This document shows positions 55,361-64,000 of a stretch of DNA of 64,000 nt, one piece after another (position 1 is the first letter of the stretch; every line of letters begins with the position of its first letter). A program made the translations under genes and the position numbers. The notes beneath the pieces were generated by a model. It searched no databases and was not told the origin of the DNA. It saw nothing but the letters and a program-made list of their open reading frames with translations. This DNA comes from Microbacterium dextranolyticum (GTDB lineage Bacteria; Actinomycetota; Actinomycetes; Actinomycetales; Microbacteriaceae), in NCBI RefSeq assembly GCF_016907295.1, contig NZ_JAFBBR010000001.1:2976001-3040000 (forward strand). Direction: 5' to 3'.

Positions 55361-56230
55361 TCACAGATCGTTCCCCGCGGCGAAGGTGTCGCAGGCTCGG
55401 GGACCGCCCTGCAGTCCCGCGCCGAACCACTTCTGCCGCTGCGCGCTCGACCCGTGCGTCCAGCTCTCCGGATTGACCCGCCCCGACATCGCCTGGATGT
55501 GGTCGTCGCCGACCGCCGCGGCCGCATCCAGCGCATCGCGGATCTGGTCACTCGTGGGTCGCTGCAGGAACGCGACGCCCTGGGCATCCTTCTGATCCGC
55601 GGCCGCCGCAACCCAAGCCCCGGCGTAGCAGTCGGCCTGCAGCTCCGCGCGCACGCTGTTGCTGCGCGGTCCGGTGCCGTTTGAGGGATAGCGATCGAAA
55701 ACACCGGTGATCTGCTGGATGTGGTGACCGTACTCGTGCGCCACGACGTACAGCTGCGCGAGAGGCCCCGTCCGGTCGCCGAACTGCTGCTCGAGCACGT
55801 CGAAGAACGTCGGGTCGATGTACACCGTCTCCTCGGGCGGGCAATAGAAGGGGCCCGTCGCATTGGATGCCGTGCCGCAGGCGGTCGGGGTCGACCCGTC
55901 GACGATGATCAGCTGCGGCTCGCGGTAGCCGCTCACCTGCTTCGCCCAGTACTGGTTGATGCTGAGCGTGCCCGCGGCGAGCCGGCAATCGATGCGCGCG
56001 TTGGCGTCAGCACCGGTGCGGCAGTTGGAGATCTCGGTGCCCTCGCCCGACGCGGAGGATCCGCTCTCGGGGCCGACGAGCAGGCTGGAGAAGTCACCGC
56101 CGGTGAAGATCTGCAGCAGGATCACCGCGATCGCCCCGAGCCCGCCGACACCACCCGCGATGACTCCGCCACCGGGCCCGCGCCTCTTCGCGCCGCTCCC
56201 GCTGACATCGGCGTTGCTGTTGAACGTCAT
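55361..56230 (-). CDS. Neutral zinc metallopeptidase, YpfJ family
   Basis: 289 residues (PF04228). A Gly-rich cytoplasmic start and one membrane helix (about 22-42) anchor an external domain with HEYGHH (zinc ligands and catalytic Glu), TVYIDPTFFD, ELQADCYAGAW and cysteine pairs. Likely a membrane-tethered extracellular protease; substrates unknown. ATG 56230 lies 6 bases after a TACGGT -10, so the mRNA is probably leaderless. Divergent from mdh with only 46 bases between starts. Confidence 0.9.
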   Translation of the reverse strand: MTFNSNADVSGSGAKRRGPGGGVIAGGVGGLGAIAVILLQIFTGGDFSSLLVGPESGSSASGEGTEISNCRTGADANARIDCRLAAGTLSINQYWAKQVSGYREPQLIIVDGSTPTACGTASNATGPFYCPPEETVYIDPTFFDVLEQQFGDRTGPLAQLYVVAHEYGHHIQQITGVFDRYPSNGTGPRSNSVRAELQADCYAGAWVAAAADQKDAQGVAFLQRPTSDQIRDALDAAAAVGDDHIQAMSGRVNPESWTHGSSAQRQKWFGAGLQGGPRACDTFAAGNDL

Positions 56231-56236
56231 GGCCTC

Positions 56237-56242
56237 ACCGTA
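56237..56242 (-). promoter_or_regulatory. Leaderless-type -10 element of the metallopeptidase gene
   Basis: TACGGT on the minus strand, 6 bases before the ATG at 56230. Confidence 0.5.
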
Positions 56243-56264
56243 CCCTCTGAGGCGACTGCGCCCG

Positions 56265-56270
56265 TAGGCT
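56265..56270 (+). promoter_or_regulatory. Leaderless-type -10 element of mdh
   Basis: TAGGCT, 6 bases before the ATG at 56277; no ribosome site. Confidence 0.5.
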
Positions 56271-56276
56271 CTGACC

Positions 56277-57338
56277 ATGGATGCCACCAACGACCCTTCG
56301 ACCGACTCGGGGCCTGCGGCGACAGCAGGCTCGCCGCCGCAGCCGGTCACCGTCACGATCACCGGAGCCGGCGGTCAGATCGGCTACGCGCTGCTGTTCC
56401 GCATCGCCGCAGGCGCCATGCTCGGCGATCGGCCCGTGCGGCTGCGGCTGCTCGAGGTGCCGCAGGGAATGAAGGCGGCCGAAGGCGCCGCGCTCGAGCT
56501 GCAGGACTGCGCGCTTCATCTGCTGCGCAGCGTGGACATCACCGACGACGCGCGCAGCGGCTTCGAGGGCGCGAACATCGCGATGCTCGTCGGAGCCCGC
56601 CCTCGCACGGCGGGCATGGAGCGTGCCGACCTGCTGTCGGCCAACGCCGGGATCTTCGGCCCCCAAGGTGCGGCACTGAATGCCGTGGCCGCCCCCGACA
56701 TCCGCGTCGTCGTGGTGGGCAACCCGGCGAACACGAACGCGTTGATCGCGGCGGCATCCGCCCCCGACATCCCCGGCGAGCGCTTCGCCGCCCTGACCCG
56801 TCTCGACCACGACCGTGCGGTGGGGCAGCTCGCCCAGGCAGCGGGCGCCTCCCCCACCGACGTCCGTGGCGTCACGATCTGGGGCAATCACTCGGCGACG
56901 CAGTTCCCCGACGTCGATCACGCGCTCATCGCGGGCCGCCCCGCCCGCGATGTGCTGTCGGAGCGGCTCGGAGGACCGGGCGCGGCCCTCGCCTGGCTCG
57001 ACGACGAGTTCGTGCCCCGCGTCGCGAAGCGCGGAGCGGAGATCATCGCCGTCCGCGGGTCGTCGTCTGCGGCATCCGCGGCGAACGCGGCGATCTCGCA
57101 CGTGCGCGACAGCGTGCTCGGCACCGGTGACGAATCGGTATCGGCCGCGGTGCTCTCGCACGGCGAGTACGGCGTCGCCGAGGGGATCTACTCCTCCTTC
57201 CCGGTGACGAGCGACGGAACCGGGTACCGCATCGTCGAAGGCCTCTCTCTCGACGATCGCGCCCGCGCCCGCATCGACGCCTCGGCCTCGGAGATCGTCG
57301 CCGAACGCGACGCCGTCCGCGCCCTCGGCCTGCTCTGA
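56277..57338 (+). CDS. mdh: Malate dehydrogenase
   Basis: 353 residues. NAD-binding [20 protein letters not shown], substrate-loop arginines ([15 protein letters not shown]), [22 protein letters not shown] and the [12 protein letters not shown] block of the cytosolic MDH branch. It interconverts malate and oxaloacetate in the TCA cycle. A Ser/Pro-rich N-terminal extension of about 22 residues precedes the fold. The ATG at 56277 appears leaderless. The antiporter gene follows after 16 bases. Confidence 0.95.
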   Translation: MDATNDPSTDSGPAATAGSPPQPVTVTITGAGGQIGYALLFRIAAGAMLGDRPVRLRLLEVPQGMKAAEGAALELQDCALHLLRSVDITDDARSGFEGANIAMLVGARPRTAGMERADLLSANAGIFGPQGAALNAVAAPDIRVVVVGNPANTNALIAAASAPDIPGERFAALTRLDHDRAVGQLAQAAGASPTDVRGVTIWGNHSATQFPDVDHALIAGRPARDVLSERLGGPGAALAWLDDEFVPRVAKRGAEIIAVRGSSSAASAANAAISHVRDSVLGTGDESVSAAVLSHGEYGVAEGIYSSFPVTSDGTGYRIVEGLSLDDRARARIDASASEIVAERDAVRALGLL

Positions 57339-57354
57339 CACCTCGGGAGGCTCC

Positions 57355-59094
57355 GTGGATCTCCTTCTCGTCGTCCTCATCGGCGTCATCGCGGTCGCCG
57401 TCGTCACCGCGCTCGCGCAACGCCTCGGCGTCGCGGGGCCCCTGCTGCTGGTCGCGCTGGGCCTGGGCGTCGGTCTGCTGCCGTTCATCCACGTGCCCGA
57501 GATAGACCCCGAGATCATCCTCGTCGGCGTGCTCCCGCCCCTCCTCTACGCCTCGGCCGTGCGGTTGCCGGCGATCGAGTTCCGACGGGACCTCGGTCCC
57601 ATCTCGGGCCTCGCGGTGTTCCTGGTCGTCGTCACCGCGCTCATCCTCGGCTGGTTCTTCTCGCTCGTGCTGCCCGATGTCGGCTTCGCGCTCGGCGTGG
57701 CCCTCGGCGCCATCCTGAGTCCGACGGATGCCGTGGCGACCGGCATCGCGAAACGGCTCGGCATCTCGCCGCGCGTCACGACGATGCTCGAGGGCGAGAG
57801 CCTGCTCAATGACGCGACGGCGCTCGTGCTGCTGCGCACCGCCCTGATCGCCGTGGTCGCCGGAACCTTCTCGTTCGGCGCGTCCGTCGGCAGTTTCCTG
57901 TGGGCCATTGTGATCGCCGTCACCATCGGTGGGGCCGTGGGTCTGCTCGCCGTGCGCCTGCGCGCCTGGGTCGGGAACTCGGCCGCGAGCACCGCCATCG
58001 GGTTCACCGTGCCCTTCATCGCCTACCTGCCCACGGAGCACCTGAACGGATCGGGCCTCGTCGCCGCTGTCATCGCCGGAATCGTGGCCGGTCAGGGCGC
58101 TCAGCGTTGGTTCACCCCCGAGCAGCGACTGTCGGACCAGGTGAACTGGCGCACCGTGGAACTGGTGCTCGAGGGCGGCATCTTCCTCATCATGGGGCTC
58201 GAGCTCGACCAGATCGTCACCGACGTCACCCGCCGTCACGAGGGCCTCGCGCTGCCCGCCGTCGTCGCACTGGCCGCGCTGCTCATCATCCTGGTCGTGC
58301 GGGCGGCCTACGTCGCCTTCCTCATCTGGGCCGGGCGCTCCCGCGCCGGGAAGATGGATCGCTCGCGCTACGACCGGATGGATGCCCGGTTGGACGAGAT
58401 CGAGGAGCACGGCTGGCCCGAACGCGCCGCGGGCCGCGGGCGCACGACCCCCTCGCCGGAACGCGTCGCGAAACGCGTGGGGTCCATGCGCGAACGGGTG
58501 GCCCGGGCGGTGGCCGATGTGGACTATTACCAGTCCACACCGCTCGGGTGGAAGCACGCGACCGTCATCGTCTGGGCCGGCATGCGGGGCGTCGTGACCC
58601 TCGCCGCGGCGCAGACGATCCCCCGCACCGTCGAAGACCGTCCGGTCCTCATCCTCATCGCCTTTCTGGTCGCGTTCGTGAGCCTCATGCTGCAGGGGTT
58701 CACGCTGCCCTGGGTCGTGCGTGCGCTCCGGCTCGAGTCCGACGGCGAGGGCGCCGGCGACAGGGCCGAGCAGAAGCGGATCGATGACGAGCTGCGGGTC
58801 GCCGCCGCGGCGGCGCTGGCCGATCCTGCGCTGCATCGCCTCGACGGTTCACCGTTCGACCCGGCGCTGCTCGAGCGCATGGGCGCACGCTACATCGAAC
58901 CGCCCGGTGAGCAGGCCACCTCCTCCACCCGCGACATCCTCGAGCTGAGGATCGCGCTCATCGAGGCGATGCGGGCACGGCTCACCCAGCTGTCGACGGG
59001 CGGCACCTTCAGCACCCAGACGCTGCGGCACACACTCGCCGAGCTCGACGCCGACCAGCTGAGCGTCGAGCTGAGACTGCGCGGTCAGGAGTGA
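57355..59094 (+). CDS. Na+/H+ antiporter, CPA1 (NhaP/YjcE) family
   Basis: 579 residues with about 12 membrane helices and the CPA1 hallmarks LSPTDAVATGIAKRLGISPR (ion-binding Asp) and LEGESLLNDATALVL. A cytoplasmic hydrophilic insert (about 335-390) and a C-terminal tail with coiled-coil potential (about 465-579) follow. It exchanges protons for Na+ or K+ and helps pH and salt homeostasis. GTG 57355 has CGGGAGG upstream and is probably cotranscribed with mdh. Confidence 0.93.
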   Translation: MDLLLVVLIGVIAVAVVTALAQRLGVAGPLLLVALGLGVGLLPFIHVPEIDPEIILVGVLPPLLYASAVRLPAIEFRRDLGPISGLAVFLVVVTALILGWFFSLVLPDVGFALGVALGAILSPTDAVATGIAKRLGISPRVTTMLEGESLLNDATALVLLRTALIAVVAGTFSFGASVGSFLWAIVIAVTIGGAVGLLAVRLRAWVGNSAASTAIGFTVPFIAYLPTEHLNGSGLVAAVIAGIVAGQGAQRWFTPEQRLSDQVNWRTVELVLEGGIFLIMGLELDQIVTDVTRRHEGLALPAVVALAALLIILVVRAAYVAFLIWAGRSRAGKMDRSRYDRMDARLDEIEEHGWPERAAGRGRTTPSPERVAKRVGSMRERVARAVADVDYYQSTPLGWKHATVIVWAGMRGVVTLAAAQTIPRTVEDRPVLILIAFLVAFVSLMLQGFTLPWVVRALRLESDGEGAGDRAEQKRIDDELRVAAAAALADPALHRLDGSPFDPALLERMGARYIEPPGEQATSSTRDILELRIALIEAMRARLTQLSTGGTFSTQTLRHTLAELDADQLSVELRLRGQE

Positions 59095-59143
59095 TCGCAC
59101 AGCGACCGGACCTGGGACAATGGACCCCGGACGAGGGAGCGCC

Positions 59144-59572
59144 ATGACCGATCAGACGGATGCCACCGACCGCGGACCGGCGGACTACGCCGAGTCGATC
59201 GCCCTGCCGGCAACGACCGAGGCCGTGCCCGTGATCGTCTCGCGCACGGACTGGTGGGCCGCGCGCCCCGCGGGCTCACGACTGGTCGGACTCGTCGTCG
59301 CCCGCGACGACCTGCCGTCGGTGATCGCCCAGCGCGACGCGCTGGCCGAGTTCGGAGTGCCGATCGAAGGCTTCCGCCACCCCGCCCCCGAGACCGGGGA
59401 GAGCTGGTCGGAGCGTCTCACACGCCTGTTCGGCCGGCTCACATCCGGCGATGTGGTCGTCGTCGCCGACAAGCATGCACTGGGGCGCACCGCGCCGGAA
59501 GAGACCCATGCCATCGCCGAACTGCGCCGACGCGGCATCATCGTGAAGGTACTGAGCGCCACGCGCTCCTGA
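59144..59572 (+). CDS. Degenerate serine-recombinase N-terminal-domain protein
   Basis: 142 residues. From about residue 40 the order of elements matches the resolvase catalytic domain (LVGLVVARDDLPSVIAQRDA, RLTSGDVVVVADKHALGRTA, AELRRRGIIVKVLSATRS), but the usual nucleophile Ser in YxRxSxxxQ is absent and there is no DNA-binding helix-turn-helix. Probably a non-catalytic relative or remnant. ATG 59144 has GAGGGAG. Function unknown. Confidence 0.7.
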   Translation: MTDQTDATDRGPADYAESIALPATTEAVPVIVSRTDWWAARPAGSRLVGLVVARDDLPSVIAQRDALAEFGVPIEGFRHPAPETGESWSERLTRLFGRLTSGDVVVVADKHALGRTAPEETHAIAELRRRGIIVKVLSATRS

Positions 59573-59656
59573 GCCCGCTTCTCCCCTCGCGCGCCGCGGC
59601 CGGCGCCTCGTCGCGCCCCGTCTGCAGGCGCCGCCGGATGAGAGCCGCGGTGCCGC

Positions 59657-60118
59657 TCAGTGCTGGGCGACCGCGCGAACGTCGGCGGCGCTGAGTTGGA
59701 GGATGTCCTCGACGCCCGTGCCGACGCCGAGCCGATCGGCGACGCTGCCCATCACGGACGCACTGTCGGTGATGGTCGCCGTCAGAGGGTCGGAGAAGTC
59801 CGCCGGCGCACCCTGGACCGCCATGAAGGTGAGCGGCTCGCCGCGAAGGTCCGGGTCGTCGACGGCGACCGCGGCGACGGAGCGAACGTCGCGCGCGACT
59901 CCCTCTGCGGTCGCGTCGGCGACGAACATCCGGATCACGATCTTGTTCACCCACGGCGCGCCGGGGTGCTGCACCTCGACGAGCGCTCCGTTCAGACCGG
60001 CATCCTCAGCCAATCGATCCGAGACGCTCTTCTCGTTCATCCCGGCGCATCCCGACATCGTCACGGCGAGCAGCGCCGCGACCACGACAGCGCTCGCGCG
60101 TCTCCGAAGCCCGGCCAC
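59657..60118 (-). CDS. Lipoprotein downstream of the type VII secretion genes
   Basis: About 153 residues. The signal peptide has RRR, a hydrophobic core (ASAVVVAALLAVTMSGC) and a lipobox Cys. The mature part is a compact alpha/beta domain (EVQHPGAPWVNKIVIRMFVA, then LTFMAVQGAPADFSDPLTAT). Not a family I recognise. The longer reading to 60184 would put its first 15 residues inside a long inverted repeat, so GTG 60118 is preferred. Likely the third gene of the EccC-WXG100 unit on the minus strand. Confidence 0.65.
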   Translation of the reverse strand: MAGLRRRASAVVVAALLAVTMSGCAGMNEKSVSDRLAEDAGLNGALVEVQHPGAPWVNKIVIRMFVADATAEGVARDVRSVAAVAVDDPDLRGEPLTFMAVQGAPADFSDPLTATITDSASVMGSVADRLGVGTGVEDILQLSAADVRAVAQH

Positions 60119-60138
60119 GGTGGTCGGGGCTATCCCCT

Positions 60139-60199
60139 CGCGAGACCGCACGGATGCGACGCTGTCGTGTTGAAAAGCGCGCATTCGTGCGGTCTCGCG
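60139..60199. repeat. Long inverted repeat between WXG100 and lipoprotein genes
   Basis: CGCGAGACCGCACGGATGCG (60139-60158) and CGCATTCGTGCGGTCTCGCG (60180-60199) match 19 of 20 around a 21-base loop. On the minus strand it lies just after the WXG100 stop and could terminate or stabilise that mRNA. Its outer CGCGAGACC resembles the outer end of the palindrome in folP. Confidence 0.75.
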
Positions 60200-60222
60200 T
60201 AGGCAATATGCCCGCAGGAGTC

Positions 60223-60519
60223 TTACTGGCCGAGCTGGCTGGCGAGCTGCTCGTCCGTGGACTGCAGGGCCTGGGCGGCCTTCTCGAGGAACGAGGCCAT
60301 ACCCTCGATGCCCTGGACGGTCTTGGTCGCGCCGGTGGTGAACTCGGTGTACGACGCGTCGAAGGCACCCGAGGCGCGCGACGTGGTGAAACCGTCCTGG
60401 ACGAGCTGGGCGACGAGCTGGCGCAGACGCTGCAGGTTCGCCTCGAGCTCGTTCTGACCATCGCGCAGACGCCCGGCGGCGCTGTTCATCTGGTCGTAGG
60501 TGACATTCAGATTGGCCAT
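60223..60519 (-). CDS. WXG100-family type VII secretion protein (EsxA-like)
   Basis: 98 residues, two predicted helices joined at about residue 46, the length and layout of WXG100 proteins. The hairpin turn is VQDGFTTSRASG, so the Trp of the W-x-G motif is replaced (D-G-F). The C-terminal ASFLEKAAQALQSTDEQLAS is typical. It would form a dimer secreted by the adjacent FtsK/SpoIIIE-type ATPase. GAAGGAG precedes the ATG at 60519. A TAGATT promoter-like element lies about 60 bases upstream, so it may be expressed more strongly than the ATPase. Confidence 0.87.
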   Translation of the reverse strand: MANLNVTYDQMNSAAGRLRDGQNELEANLQRLRQLVAQLVQDGFTTSRASGAFDASYTEFTTGATKTVQGIEGMASFLEKAAQALQSTDEQLASQLGQ

Positions 60520-60574
60520 GACGGCTCTCCTTCTTTCGGGCCCGGCTCGTGTGCCGGGGGTCTGTGGTGTTACG

Positions 60575-60580
60575 AATCTA
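60575..60580 (-). promoter_or_regulatory. Possible -10 element of the WXG100 gene
   Basis: TAGATT on the minus strand about 55 bases before the ATG. A CCCGGC/GCCGGG hairpin (60541-60558) lies in the leader between it and the GAAGGAG site. Confidence 0.35.
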
Positions 60581-60612
60581 TGCGAGGGGTCCGCATCGAT
60601 CCATGGGGAGAA

Positions 60613-63600
60613 CTACCCATGGGTGCCCGTCCCGTCCGCTACGGGCACGGTGACCAGCGGGAACTGGATGCGCACGGTCTTGCCGCGGTGCGCGAGGATG
60701 CCACGCCCCACCGGCAGCTCTCCGCGCACCAGCCGGGGGAACGGCGTCTTCAGCACGACTTCACCGTCGATCGTCTCGGGCTGCAGGACCACGCCGCGGC
60801 GGGCCGCCTTGATCTCGCCGAGAAGGCCGAAGTTCGTCGTCCATTCGGCGAGCTCTCCGACGACGACGAAGAAGACCTCGCCGCGGCCGGCGCGCTTGAC
60901 GAGCGTGGAGAGGTTCATCTCGATGATCGAGCTCGCGAACTCGCCGATCCCCTCGAGCACCACGATCGGCACGGGTCCTCCGGCCGCCGCGCGATCGGCG
61001 ACCTCGTCGATCTGGGTCATGACGGCCATCGCCGCCGATCCGCTCTCGGCCGTCGCGGTCCACGCCACGGCCGCGTGCACGGGCGAGCGCCGGTCTCCCA
61101 GATAGAACGCCGGGGTGTCGGCGCGCGCCCGCAGCACCTGCCGCGCGATCGTCGCGGCCGCGTTGGAGCGCCCGGCGCCGGGCGAGCCGGCCACGATGAA
61201 GGTTCCGGTCGGCTCGATGCCGTAGGGGCCGAGGTCGCGGTCGGACAGACCGATCGCGACGCCCGCGGCGGTCGTGGCGGGCAGCAGGTCGAGGGCGTAC
61301 TCGGTCGGCAGCGCGCGGATGCTCGGCGCGGGCGCGGTGCCGCGGCGCGTCATCGCCTCGGCCATGCGCAGGGTCGCCAGCGACTGGTCCTTGGTGCTCG
61401 GCGTTCCGCCGATGACGGCGATCTGCGCCTCGTGGTCGTCGACGATCGCGCGCCCGGGGGGCGAGTCGGCCGACAGGATGTCACGGGGCATCCCGAGCAG
61501 CGCGTACGCGTCCTCGTCGGCCATGCGCAGCACGATGCGTCGCTGGATCATCGCCTGCAGGCTCGTCGGCACACTCTGCCCGCGGTCGGCGGTCAGGGCG
61601 ATGTGGATGCCCAGGCCGCGGCCGTCGGTGAGCACCTGCTGGAACGCGCGGTACGTCTCAGCGCGGCCAGGAACGCCTTCGAACGCCGTGCGGAACGCCG
61701 GGAAGCCGTCCACGAGCAGCAGGATGCGCGGTTCGTCGGGGCGCCCGGCGAGCGCCCGGTACTCGGTGAGGGTCGCCGCGCCGGCGGCGGCATACGCGTC
61801 GCCGCGGCGATCGAGCTCGGTGCGGAGCATGGCGAACAGGCGCTCGATGCGTTCGGCGTCGTCGCCCGAGATCACGGCTCCCACGTGCGGCAGCGGCTCC
61901 AGCATCCGGAGTCCCCCCGTCGCGGCGTCGAGACCGTACACGTGCACGGGGCCGCCGCGGGGCGTGATGCCGGCCGAGACGGCGAGGGTGCGGAGGGCGA
62001 CGGATTTGCCCGACCCGCCGGTGCCGAAGATCGCGAGGTGGCCCTCGGTGTCGGGCTCGAAGAAGAAGGGCACCTGATCCTGGCGCTCGGGAACGTCCAC
62101 GACCCCCAGCACAAGGCGTGCGTCGGTGCGCTGGTGGAGCTTCGTCTGGTCGAACGTGCGGGCGAGCTCGTCCAGCCACGGGCGCCGCGGCGGAGCGATG
62201 CGCGCGAGCTGAGCCGCGTCACCGAACCGGGCGACGAGCAACTGCTGGTCGTTCGGACCGAGGTCCTCGGTCTCAGCGGGGGCATCGCCGGTGGCGGGCT
62301 TCTCCCATGCCGGGGCCTCGCCCAGCAGGAACGGACGGATCTCGACGGCCGGCGCGGGGTCGGCGCGCAGACTCCAGCCGCCCGAGTAGGCCGACTGGAA
62401 CAGGTTCATCCGACCCGGTCCGGTCTTGGCGATGCCGCGCCCGGGGATGCCCGGGTCGAACAGAGCCGCTTCCTTCGATCCGATCACGTCGTCGGAGTCG
62501 GTCTCATCGGCCATCCGGAGCGCGACGCGCAGGTTGGTGTTCGCCCGCAGGTTGTCTTTGATGACACCCGCCGGGCGCTGCGTCGCCATGATGAGGTGGA
62601 TGCCGAGGGAACGGCCGCGCTGGGCGATGTCCACGACGCCGTCGACGAACTCGGGCACCTCTTTGGCGAGCGCCGCGAACTCGTCGATGACGAGGACGAG
62701 CGCGGGCGGGGCATCCGGGTCGGCGGCCTTCTCGAGCTCGAGCAGGTCCTTCGCCTTCTTGCGGTTGAACAGGTGCTCGCGGTGGTGGAGCTCGGCCCGC
62801 AGGCTCGTGAGCGCCCGCCGCACGAGGTGGGGGCTCAGGTCGGTGACGAGCCCCACGCAATGCGGCAGGCTGACGCAGTCGGCGAAGGCCGAGCCGCCCT
62901 TGTAGTCGACGAAGAGGAACGTGACCCGCTCGGGGCTGTACTCGGCCGCCATGCCCAGCACCCAGGCCTGCAGGAACTCGCTCTTTCCCGACCCGGTCGT
63001 GCCGCCCACCAGCGCGTGCGGGCCCTGCTGACGCAGGTCGAGGTGCAGCGCGCCCTGGGCGCCCTGCCCGACGAGCGCGCGCAGCTTCGGCTGGTAGCCC
63101 GCTCCCGACCGCGTGGCGCGGATGGAGGCGTTCTGCGTCCAGCGGTCGATGACCGCGTCGGCGCTCGTCGCCATGTCGGAGCCGAGCAGCTGCAGCAGCG
63201 GAATCGTCCGCGGCACATCGCCGGCGTCCTCGGCGACGTCTCCGATGTCGGTGATGCGCGCGAGCGCCCGCGCGACGACGCCGAAGCGTGCGGCATCGAG
63301 CGCTTCGACCCGCAACGGCGAGATCACCGTTCCCAGCCGCACGAAGTTGGCGCTGGCCTCGCCGTCGGCGGGCAGATCGACCCACGTGCGGCAGGCCGCC
63401 GGCAGGTCGGAGACGCGCGAGACGGCCCACACCGGGATGACCCCGCTGCCGGCGGCGCGCTCGCTCAGCTGGATCAGACGCCCTCGATCGACGGGAGCGT
63501 CCGGGGTGATGATGACGATGTATGCCGGAAGCGGCATCTCTTCGTCGCGCCCCCGGGATTCGCCGACCTCGGCACCGGCCGCCGTCGCGGCATCCGTCGC

Positions 63601-64000
63601 CTTGAGCGCGCGCAGACGACGCAACTGCTTCGTGCGCGCGTCGACGAGCTCTTCGAGCTGCGCCAGCAGACGCGACGCGGTGGCGGCGTTGTCGGCGATG
63701 GGCGCCGTGCCCAACGCGTCTTCCGCGGCCCACGTGTGCGGCAACCATTTGAGGTCGGCGAGAGCGGCGCGGGTGGCCGAGCCCACGAACGCGACGATGT
63801 GCACGTCCGAGGGGGCGTGCAGGCCCGCCGTCTGGGCGAGCAGAGCGCGGGCGGTGTCGCCGACGCGCGCGGTGGAACCGGCGATGCCGATCGCGCCGGC
63901 CTCGGCGAGCGACTCGAGGACCGGCACGTCGTCGACGTCGCGGAAGGTCTCGACGACCTCGTCGAGGCGATCGACGTACGAGGGGATCGCCGCGTCGCGC
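60613..64000 (-). CDS. Type VII secretion FtsK/SpoIIIE-type ATPase (EccC/EssC), 5' end outside window
   Basis: At least 1,128 residues; the frame is open to the window edge at 64000. Counting from an internal Val/Met at 63927, three FtsK/SpoIIIE modules follow: Walker A GGTTGSGKSEF (about 310), GTGGSGKSVAL (about 635) and GSPGAGRSNAA (about 912). The third has Arg in place of the Walker Lys, so it is probably inactive, as often seen in the last domains. It powers WXG100 export at the membrane; the N-terminal membrane helices and FHA/DUF region would lie upstream, outside the window. Confidence 0.93.
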   Translation of the reverse strand, partial: RDAAIPSYVDRLDEVVETFRDVDDVPVLESLAEAGAIGIAGSTARVGDTARALLAQTAGLHAPSDVHIVAFVGSATRAALADLKWLPHTWAAEDALGTAPIADNAATASRLLAQLEELVDARTKQLRRLRALKATDAATAAGAEVGESRGRDEEMPLPAYIVIITPDAPVDRGRLIQLSERAAGSGVIPVWAVSRVSDLPAACRTWVDLPADGEASANFVRLGTVISPLRVEALDAARFGVVARALARITDIGDVAEDAGDVPRTIPLLQLLGSDMATSADAVIDRWTQNASIRATRSGAGYQPKLRALVGQGAQGALHLDLRQQGPHALVGGTTGSGKSEFLQAWVLGMAAEYSPERVTFLFVDYKGGSAFADCVSLPHCVGLVTDLSPHLVRRALTSLRAELHHREHLFNRKKAKDLLELEKAADPDAPPALVLVIDEFAALAKEVPEFVDGVVDIAQRGRSLGIHLIMATQRPAGVIKDNLRANTNLRVALRMADETDSDDVIGSKEAALFDPGIPGRGIAKTGPGRMNLFQSAYSGGWSLRADPAPAVEIRPFLLGEAPAWEKPATGDAPAETEDLGPNDQQLLVARFGDAAQLARIAPPRRPWLDELARTFDQTKLHQRTDARLVLGVVDVPERQDQVPFFFEPDTEGHLAIFGTGGSGKSVALRTLAVSAGITPRGGPVHVYGLDAATGGLRMLEPLPHVGAVISGDDAERIERLFAMLRTELDRRGDAYAAAGAATLTEYRALAGRPDEPRILLLVDGFPAFRTAFEGVPGRAETYRAFQQVLTDGRGLGIHIALTADRGQSVPTSLQAMIQRRIVLRMADEDAYALLGMPRDILSADSPPGRAIVDDHEAQIAVIGGTPSTKDQSLATLRMAEAMTRRGTAPAPSIRALPTEYALDLLPATTAAGVAIGLSDRDLGPYGIEPTGTFIVAGSPGAGRSNAAATIARQVLRARADTPAFYLGDRRSPVHAAVAWTATAESGSAAMAVMTQIDEVADRAAAGGPVPIVVLEGIGEFASSIIEMNLSTLVKRAGRGEVFFVVVGELAEWTTNFGLLGEIKAARRGVVLQPETIDGEVVLKTPFPRLVRGELPVGRGILAHRGKTVRIQFPLVTVPVADGTGTHG

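Noticed and set aside
59144..59572. Active transposon resolvase
   Set aside because: Lacks the catalytic Ser motif and DNA-binding domain, and no transposase or terminal repeats are nearby.

Overview
The window is a high-GC actinobacterial chromosome segment. GAT-GCC and GCA-TCC codon pairs are frequent, gene neighbourhoods are classic actinobacterial ones (tilS-hpt-ftsH-folE-folP-folB-folK-DUF3180; a type VII secretion ATPase with a WXG100 protein), and several genes look leaderless. Together this suggests Microbacteriaceae, most likely Microbacterium or a close relative; the species cannot be named from the sequence alone. I see no rRNA, CRISPR array, insertion sequence or prophage.

Layout. 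0.1-8.7 kb holds mixed chromosomal genes: a DUF2975-like membrane protein with an XRE regulator, a DUF559 protein, a duplicated-domain lipoprotein, cardiolipin synthase, a DUF4192 protein, a LysE-type exporter and lysS. Five copies of one palindromic intergenic repeat lie in its first 3.4 kb. 8.75-26.4 kb is a 17.6-kb catabolic island. Its minus-strand operon encodes a peptide ABC importer (solute-binding protein, two permeases, fused ATPase), an S66 LD-carboxypeptidase, two class A beta-lactamase-fold hydrolases and a C45 Ntn-hydrolase. A separate minus-strand M20 amidohydrolase follows. The divergent plus-strand operon encodes a GNAT acyltransferase, a SIS protein, an enolase-superfamily N-succinylamino acid racemase, a class IV aminotransferase, a dipeptidase M19 fused to a class I glutamine amidotransferase, and a class C-like serine hydrolase. 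M20 + GNAT + racemase is the known gene set for irreversible D- to L-amino acid conversion. Placed beside an LD-carboxypeptidase, a dipeptidase and a peptide importer, it reads as a pathway for importing and salvaging murein or other D-amino-acid peptides. This is the most interesting system in the window.

26.4-36.7 kb is one long minus-strand run: tilS, a frameshifted lipoprotein, hpt, ftsH, folE, folP, folB, folK, DUF3180, two bacterial PH-domain proteins and a DUF2520 Rossmann protein. folP carries an in-frame palindromic insert. 36.7-40.7 kb holds inorganic pyrophosphatase, a secreted M23 peptidase, tRNA-Glu, tRNA-Asp, tRNA-Phe and a small BLUF photoreceptor operon. 40.7-52.3 kb holds a formate-dehydrogenase-like molybdoenzyme and divergent fdhD, a YbdK-type ligase, a membrane-anchored lipase, a polysaccharide deacetylase lipoprotein, a DPM1/GtrA glycosyltransferase, a mycoredoxin-like protein and an aldehyde dehydrogenase. 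52.3-56 kb carries a DEAD-box helicase flanked on both sides by duplicated GTGGGACA-type repeats. 56-64 kb holds malate dehydrogenase, an Na+/H+ antiporter, a degenerate resolvase-like protein, and the end of a type VII secretion locus (EccC/EssC ATPase cut by the window edge, WXG100 protein, lipoprotein).
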